From: Microbacterium barkeri
GTDB lineage: Bacteria > Actinomycetota > Actinomycetes > Actinomycetales > Microbacteriaceae
DNA: 64,000 bases
Assembly: GCF_027921765.1 (NCBI RefSeq)
Contig: NZ_BSEJ01000010.1
Span: forward strand, 62,001-126,000
Direction: 5' to 3'
The position numbers were made by a program, and so were the translations under genes. Shown piece after piece: positions 60,366 through 64,000 of this stretch. The notes beneath the pieces are model-generated. The model had not been told where the DNA came from, ran no database searches, and saw only the letters and a program-made list of their open reading frames with translations. Every line of letters starts with the position of its first letter. Position 1 is the stretch's first letter.

Positions 60366-61862
60366 TCAGGCCGGCGGGGCCTCGGCGGGCTTCGCGGGCA
60401 GGCGCACCTCGAACGTCGTGTCTCCGGGTGCGCTGCGCACGGAGATCTCGCCGTGGTGCGCTTCGACGATCGCCTTGGCGATCGAGAGCCCGAGGCCCGT
60501 CCCGCCGGTCTTGCGCGCCCGCGACCGATCGCCGCGCGCGAACCGCGTGAACAGCTCGCCCTGGAGCTCCTCGTCGATGCCCGGCCCGTCGTCGTGCACG
60601 GTGAGCACGGCGCGCGTCCCGCTCCCCTCGCCCTCGAGGCGCACCGCGAGCTCGACGTGCGTCCCCTCCGGCGTGTGCGTGCGGGCGTTCGCGAGGAGGT
60701 TCACCACGACCTGGGTGAGACGACCCCGGTCGCCCGCGATGACGACGGGCTCCTCGGGCACCTCGACCGACCAGTCGTGATCAGGCCCCGCCGCCTGCTG
60801 ATCGGCGAGCGCCTCGACCGCGAGCTGGGTCAGGTCGACGGCGCCGAGCACGATCTCGTGCCCCTCGTCGAGACGCGCGAGGAGGAGCAGGTCCTCGACG
60901 AGCGAGGTCATCCGGATCGACTGCGCCTGGATGCGCTCGAGCGCCTGCTCCGACGTCTCGCTGAGCGACGGATCGCGCAGCGACAGCTCGGAGTAGCCCC
61001 GGATCGACGCGAGCGGCGTGCGCAGCTCGTGGCTCGCGTCGGCGACGAATCGGCGCATGAGCTCCTCGTTCCGCTGCCGTGCGTGCAGCGACGACTCGAC
61101 ATGGTCGAGCAGCGTGTTGAGGGCGGCGCCGACCTGCCCGATCTCCGTGCGCGGGTCGGCCTGCTCGGCGGGCACGCGCTCGTCGATCGACACGGATCCC
61201 TGGTCGAGCGGCTGCTGCGCCACGCGGGTCGCCGTCTCGGCGACTGCGCGGAGGGGGCGCAGCCCCGCGCGGATGACGAGGGTCGTCGCGATGCCGAGCA
61301 GGATCATCCCGCCGATCGTCGCGAAGAGGATGGTCGTCCAGAGCCGGCCGATCGTGCCCTGGACCTCGGCGGTGGGGAGGCCGATGACGAGCGACTGGCC
61401 GGTCTGCCGGATCACGGCCGTGCGGACGCGGTACGTGCCGAGATCGGACACCGCGACCGTCTCCGTGTGCGCCTCGCCGGTCATCGCCGTGACGACGTCG
61501 TCCACCTGCTCGGCGGTGAGCGCCGTGACACTCCCCTCGCCCACCACCGCGCCCGTGATGCCGCCGTCGGTCTCGGCGACGAGGAGGAGTCCGCGCTCGA
61601 CCGGCGGGCCGACGAGAGCCTCCGCGGCGGTCTTCCCCGACGCGAGCGCCTCGGCGACCTGGTGGTCGAGCTCCTGCGTGGCCGAGGCCACGCGCTCGCT
61701 CAGCTGCTGGTCGAGGACGCTGCTCATGATCGCGCTCGTGAGGGTCGTGATGATCACGAGGATGACCGACACGATCGACACGATCGTGATCATGAGGCGC
61801 GCTTCGAACGTCAGCTGCCGGCGCGGCGGCGCGGCCAGCTCGTCGCGCGGCGCATCGGTCAC
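60366..61862 (-). CDS. Sensor histidine kinase
   Basis: A 498-residue membrane kinase. TM1 (about 24-46), an extracytoplasmic sensor of about 125 residues, TM2 (about 176-198), HAMP (199-255), then HisKA with DASHELRTPL (phospho-His H278) and HATPase with N (NLLANARTH), G1 (DDGPGID) and G2 (GGTGLGLSIAKAI). The signal is unknown. GTG 61862 overlaps the regulator stop (GTGA), so the pair is coupled. The neighbouring ABC permease makes a membrane- or antibiotic-stress input plausible. Confidence 0.95.
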   Translation of the reverse strand: MTDAPRDELAAPPRRQLTFEARLMITIVSIVSVILVIITTLTSAIMSSVLDQQLSERVASATQELDHQVAEALASGKTAAEALVGPPVERGLLLVAETDGGITGAVVGEGSVTALTAEQVDDVVTAMTGEAHTETVAVSDLGTYRVRTAVIRQTGQSLVIGLPTAEVQGTIGRLWTTILFATIGGMILLGIATTLVIRAGLRPLRAVAETATRVAQQPLDQGSVSIDERVPAEQADPRTEIGQVGAALNTLLDHVESSLHARQRNEELMRRFVADASHELRTPLASIRGYSELSLRDPSLSETSEQALERIQAQSIRMTSLVEDLLLLARLDEGHEIVLGAVDLTQLAVEALADQQAAGPDHDWSVEVPEEPVVIAGDRGRLTQVVVNLLANARTHTPEGTHVELAVRLEGEGSGTRAVLTVHDDGPGIDEELQGELFTRFARGDRSRARKTGGTGLGLSIAKAIVEAHHGEISVRSAPGDTTFEVRLPAKPAEAPPA

Positions 61863-62599
61863 TGCGGTGCCTTGATCATGTAGCCGGCCCCGCGCACTGT
61901 GTGGATGAGCGCCTCGCGTCCGGCGTCGATCTTCTTGCGGAGGTACGAGATGTAGAGCTCGACGACGCTCGACTTGCCGCCGAAGTCGTAGTGCCAGACC
62001 CGATCGAGGATCTGCGCCTTCGAGAGCACGCGCCGCTGGTTGCGCATGAGATAGCGCAGCAGCTCGAACTCGGTGGCCGTGAGCTCGATCGGGGTCCCCG
62101 CGCGCTCGACCTCGTGGCTGTCCTCGTTGAGGGTGAGGTCCGCGACGCGCAGGATGGGCTCGACCTCGGCCGCGAGGGCCGTGCCGGAGCGGCGCATGAG
62201 GGCGCGCAGACGCGCGACGACCTCCTCGAGGCTGAACGGCTTGGTCACGTAGTCGTCGCCGCCGGCCGTCAGCCCCGCGACCCGGTCGCTCACGGCGTCC
62301 TTCGCCGTGAGGAAGAGCACGGGCACGTCGTTGCCGTTCTGGCGCAGCCGCTGGAGGACGCCCATCCCGTCGAGATCGGGCATCATGACGTCGAGGATGA
62401 GCGCGTCGGGATCGAACTCGCGCACCGCCTGGAGCGCCTCGAAGCCGCTGCCCGCTGCGCGCACCTCCCAGCCCTCCATGCGCAGCGCCATCGACAGCAG
62501 GTCGGTGAGCATCTGCTCGTCGTCGACGACGAGGACGCGCACGGGGCTGCCGTCGGGACGGGTGAGGGCGGGCGACGGAGTGCGAGCGGGCGTTGTCAT
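61859..62599 (-). CDS. OmpR-family response regulator
   Basis: A 246-residue regulator. Receiver: D26-D27 acidic pair (VLVVDDEQ), phospho-acceptor D70 (ALILDVMMPDLDG) and the late Lys in DDYVTKPFSL. The C-terminal winged helix has PIELTATEFELLRYLMRNQRRVLSKAQILDRVW and VRGAGYMI. ATG 62599 lies 7 nt after a weak -10 (CACAAT); ATG 62608 would fall within that box. Confidence 0.95.
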   Translation of the reverse strand: MTTPARTPSPALTRPDGSPVRVLVVDDEQMLTDLLSMALRMEGWEVRAAGSGFEALQAVREFDPDALILDVMMPDLDGMGVLQRLRQNGNDVPVLFLTAKDAVSDRVAGLTAGGDDYVTKPFSLEEVVARLRALMRRSGTALAAEVEPILRVADLTLNEDSHEVERAGTPIELTATEFELLRYLMRNQRRVLSKAQILDRVWHYDFGGKSSVVELYISYLRKKIDAGREALIHTVRGAGYMIKAPQ

Positions 62600-62621
62600 G
62601 CGACCCATTGTGCTCCGCTTC

Positions 62622-62703
62622 CTATGGGTCTGCTATGGCACGCGCTATGCGCGGGCTGTGAGTGCGCGCGGCGCCGCATAGCCCGTTCATACGCCGCTCA
62701 TGC
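62622..62703. promoter_or_regulatory. Divergent arrays of phased CATAG half-sites
   Basis: Minus-strand array: CTATG at 62622, 62633 and 62645 (CATAG on the minus strand, 11- and 12-bp steps). Plus-strand array: CATAG 62677, CATAC 62688 and CATGC 62699, exact 11-bp steps. OmpR/PhoB-type regulators bind direct repeats with 11-bp spacing. The plus array ends over the -35 position of a TACGGT -10 box (62725-62730) of the ABC permease gene. Confidence 0.6.
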
Positions 62704-62769
62704 CCCCTCCATCGCCGCGCTCCCTACGGTCGCAGCTGGCCGCTCGCGGGGAGCGGCGAAGGGAGATCC

Positions 62770-64000
62770 ATGTTCGGAACGTACCTGCGACGAGAGCTCG
62801 CGGGCCGGAAGCGGCAGACGATGATCGTCGCCTCCGGACTCGCGGTGGCGATCGCGCTCGTGATCATCGTGAATGCGCTGTCGGCCGGCGTCCGCGACGC
62901 CCAGAACGCGGCCCTCGAGTCGGTCTACGGCGTCGGCACCGACCTCACGGTCAGCGGGGCGGCGGCCGAGCCCGGCGAGGGCCGCGGCCAGCGCTTCGAG
63001 TTCGGCGAGGACGACGGCGAGACCGCCGAGGACGGGACCACGCAGGTGAGCCAGTCGCGCCTCGCCGTCGAGATGGGCCGGAGCACACTCGCGTCGTCCG
63101 CGGTCGAGACGGCGGCCGGCACCGAGGGCGTCTCCGCCGTGTCGGGCGCGCTCGCGCTCACCAACATCACGTTCGACGGCGAGCTGCCGAGCGCGCCGGA
63201 GGACGCCGGGGACGCCACGCAGGCCGCGCCCGCGGAGGGAGAGGCGCCTCCGGGCGGCGGAGGCGGGGGCTTCGGCGGCGGCGCCTTCGACCTCGACTCG
63301 ATCAGCGTCCTGGGTGTCGACGACGCCGCGACGACGGTGGGCCCGCTCTCGTCGGTCGAGGTGTCCGACGGGCGCGCGCTGGAGGCATCCGATGCGGGTG
63401 CCGCCGTCGTCGACGCGACCTACGCCTCGACCAACGAGCTCGCGGTCGGGGACGCCGTCGAGCTGGGCGGCGAGGAGTTCGAGATCGTCGGGATCGCGGC
63501 GTCCGCGACCGACTCCGCCGACACCGCGGCCGACGTCTTCATCCCGCTCGACATCGCGCAGGAGCTCTCGGGCGCGGGCGACGTCGTCTCGACCGTGTAC
63601 GTGCAGGCCGCGTCGGCCGGCGACATCGCCGCCGTGCAGGCCGCCCTCGAGGAGGAGCTGCCCGAGGCGACCGTGAGCTCGCAGTCCGACCTCGCCTCGA
63701 CGGTCTCGGGGTCGCTGTCGAGCGCCTCGAGCCTCATCTCGAGTCTCGGCACGTGGCTCTCCGTCATCGTGCTCGCGGTCGCCGTGCTGCTCGCGTTGCT
63801 GTTCACGCTCTCCGGCGTCTCGCGCCGCACGCGCGAGTTCGGCACGCTCAAGGCGATCGGATGGACGAACGCGCGCGTCGTGCGCCAGGTCGCCGGCGAA
63901 TCGGTCGTGCAGGGGCTCATCGGCGGCGCGGCCGGCGTGGCGCTCGGCGTGATCGGGGCCGTGATCATCGACCTCGTGCGGCCGACGATCTCGACGTCGT
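62770..64000 (+). CDS. FtsX/MacB-type ABC permease (3' end outside window)
   Basis: At least 410 residues, open to the right edge. N-terminal span (TMIVASGLAVAIALVIIVNAL, about 17-37), then a large extracytoplasmic MacB-type periplasmic core domain with an acidic insertion and a Gly run of about 8 residues (near 160-170), then spans from about residue 325 (WLSVIVLAVAVLLALLFTLSGV) with the FtsX-family RRTREFGTLKAIGWTNARVVRQV coupling motif. The ATPase partner probably follows outside the window. AAGGGAG precedes the ATG. It is divergent from the two-component genes and likely their target. Confidence 0.93.
   Translation, partial: MFGTYLRRELAGRKRQTMIVASGLAVAIALVIIVNALSAGVRDAQNAALESVYGVGTDLTVSGAAAEPGEGRGQRFEFGEDDGETAEDGTTQVSQSRLAVEMGRSTLASSAVETAAGTEGVSAVSGALALTNITFDGELPSAPEDAGDATQAAPAEGEAPPGGGGGGFGGGAFDLDSISVLGVDDAATTVGPLSSVEVSDGRALEASDAGAAVVDATYASTNELAVGDAVELGGEEFEIVGIAASATDSADTAADVFIPLDIAQELSGAGDVVSTVYVQAASAGDIAAVQAALEEELPEATVSSQSDLASTVSGSLSSASSLISSLGTWLSVIVLAVAVLLALLFTLSGVSRRTREFGTLKAIGWTNARVVRQVAGESVVQGLIGGAAGVALGVIGAVIIDLVRPTISTS

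Overview
The window is chromosomal DNA of a high-G+C actinobacterium. GTG and TTG starts, GAC/GCG/CTC-rich codons, a mycothiol-era gene set (DUF4307 next to greA, actinobacterial FbaA, class II fructose bisphosphatase, Rv1086-like cis-prenyltransferase) and families such as DUF6264, DUF4245 and DUF501 point to Microbacteriaceae, most likely Microbacterium or a close relative. This is inference from gene content; there is no rRNA in the window.

Layout. Bases 1-1530 look like the edge of an accessory stretch with lower G+C: a cut-off membrane protein, a GNAT acetyltransferase and a higBA toxin-antitoxin pair whose operator runs into the end of ychF. From ychF on the sequence is core-like. 2.7-7.2 kb: a FUSC-type membrane protein convergent with a TetR / degenerate ABC-ATPase / YhgE-Pip operon. 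7.2-16.4 kb: DnaQ-like exonuclease, glpX, fbaA, ispH, xseAB, DUF4245, beta-carbonic anhydrase and fumC. 16.4-23 kb: phoX behind a predicted PHO box, cstA with its small partner, and a PIN-PhoH protein. 23-32 kb: PLP enzyme, cis-prenyltransferase, hemolysin III, DUF4307, greA, ilvA, AI-2E-type permease, AlkX-like glycosylase, LemA. 32.8-36.8 kb: a run of single-gene units (GNAT, ICL/PEP-mutase-like plus aminotransferase, AlkD-like, DHFR-like) ending in an unusual tRNA with a UAA anticodon. 36.9-42.1 kb: ndh and the eno-divIC-DUF501-subtilase operon. 42.1-48.5 kb: O-methyltransferase with a TrpXYZ-like ABC importer, a GntR/DUF1648 operon and an APC permease. 48.5-58.5 kb: hisS, mazG, nhaA, mfd, pth, rplY and an alpha/beta hydrolase. 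58.6-64 kb: a 40-residue membrane peptide, gnd, a two-component system, and a divergent FtsX-type ABC permease cut off by the right edge.

How genes work together. Central carbon genes are spread through the window (glpX, fbaA, fumC, eno, gnd, ndh). Many neighbours are translationally coupled by ATGA/GTGA/TGATG overlaps (higB-higA-GNAT, tetR-pseudoATPase-yhgE, ispH-DUF6264, xseB-DUF4245-carbonic anhydrase, cstA-ybdD, DUF501-subtilase, regulator-kinase). Convergent genes often share long perfect hairpins without a T tract.

Main signals beyond ordinary annotation: (1) at least 17 genes have a TAnnnT -10 box exactly 6-7 nt before the start codon and no Shine-Dalgarno, i.e. leaderless transcripts; (2) two divergent arrays of three CATAG-like half-sites at 11-12 bp spacing lie between the two-component genes and the ABC permease; (3) a 73-nt class I tRNA carries a UAA anticodon; (4) an ABC ATPase with every catalytic motif lost sits between TetR and YhgE; (5) phoX has 11-nt PHO-box repeats and a sortase-like C-terminus; (6) the TetR operator and core promoter can be read to base resolution. 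I found no CRISPR array, insertion sequence, rRNA or riboswitch. No stretch above 300 bases lacks a gene.
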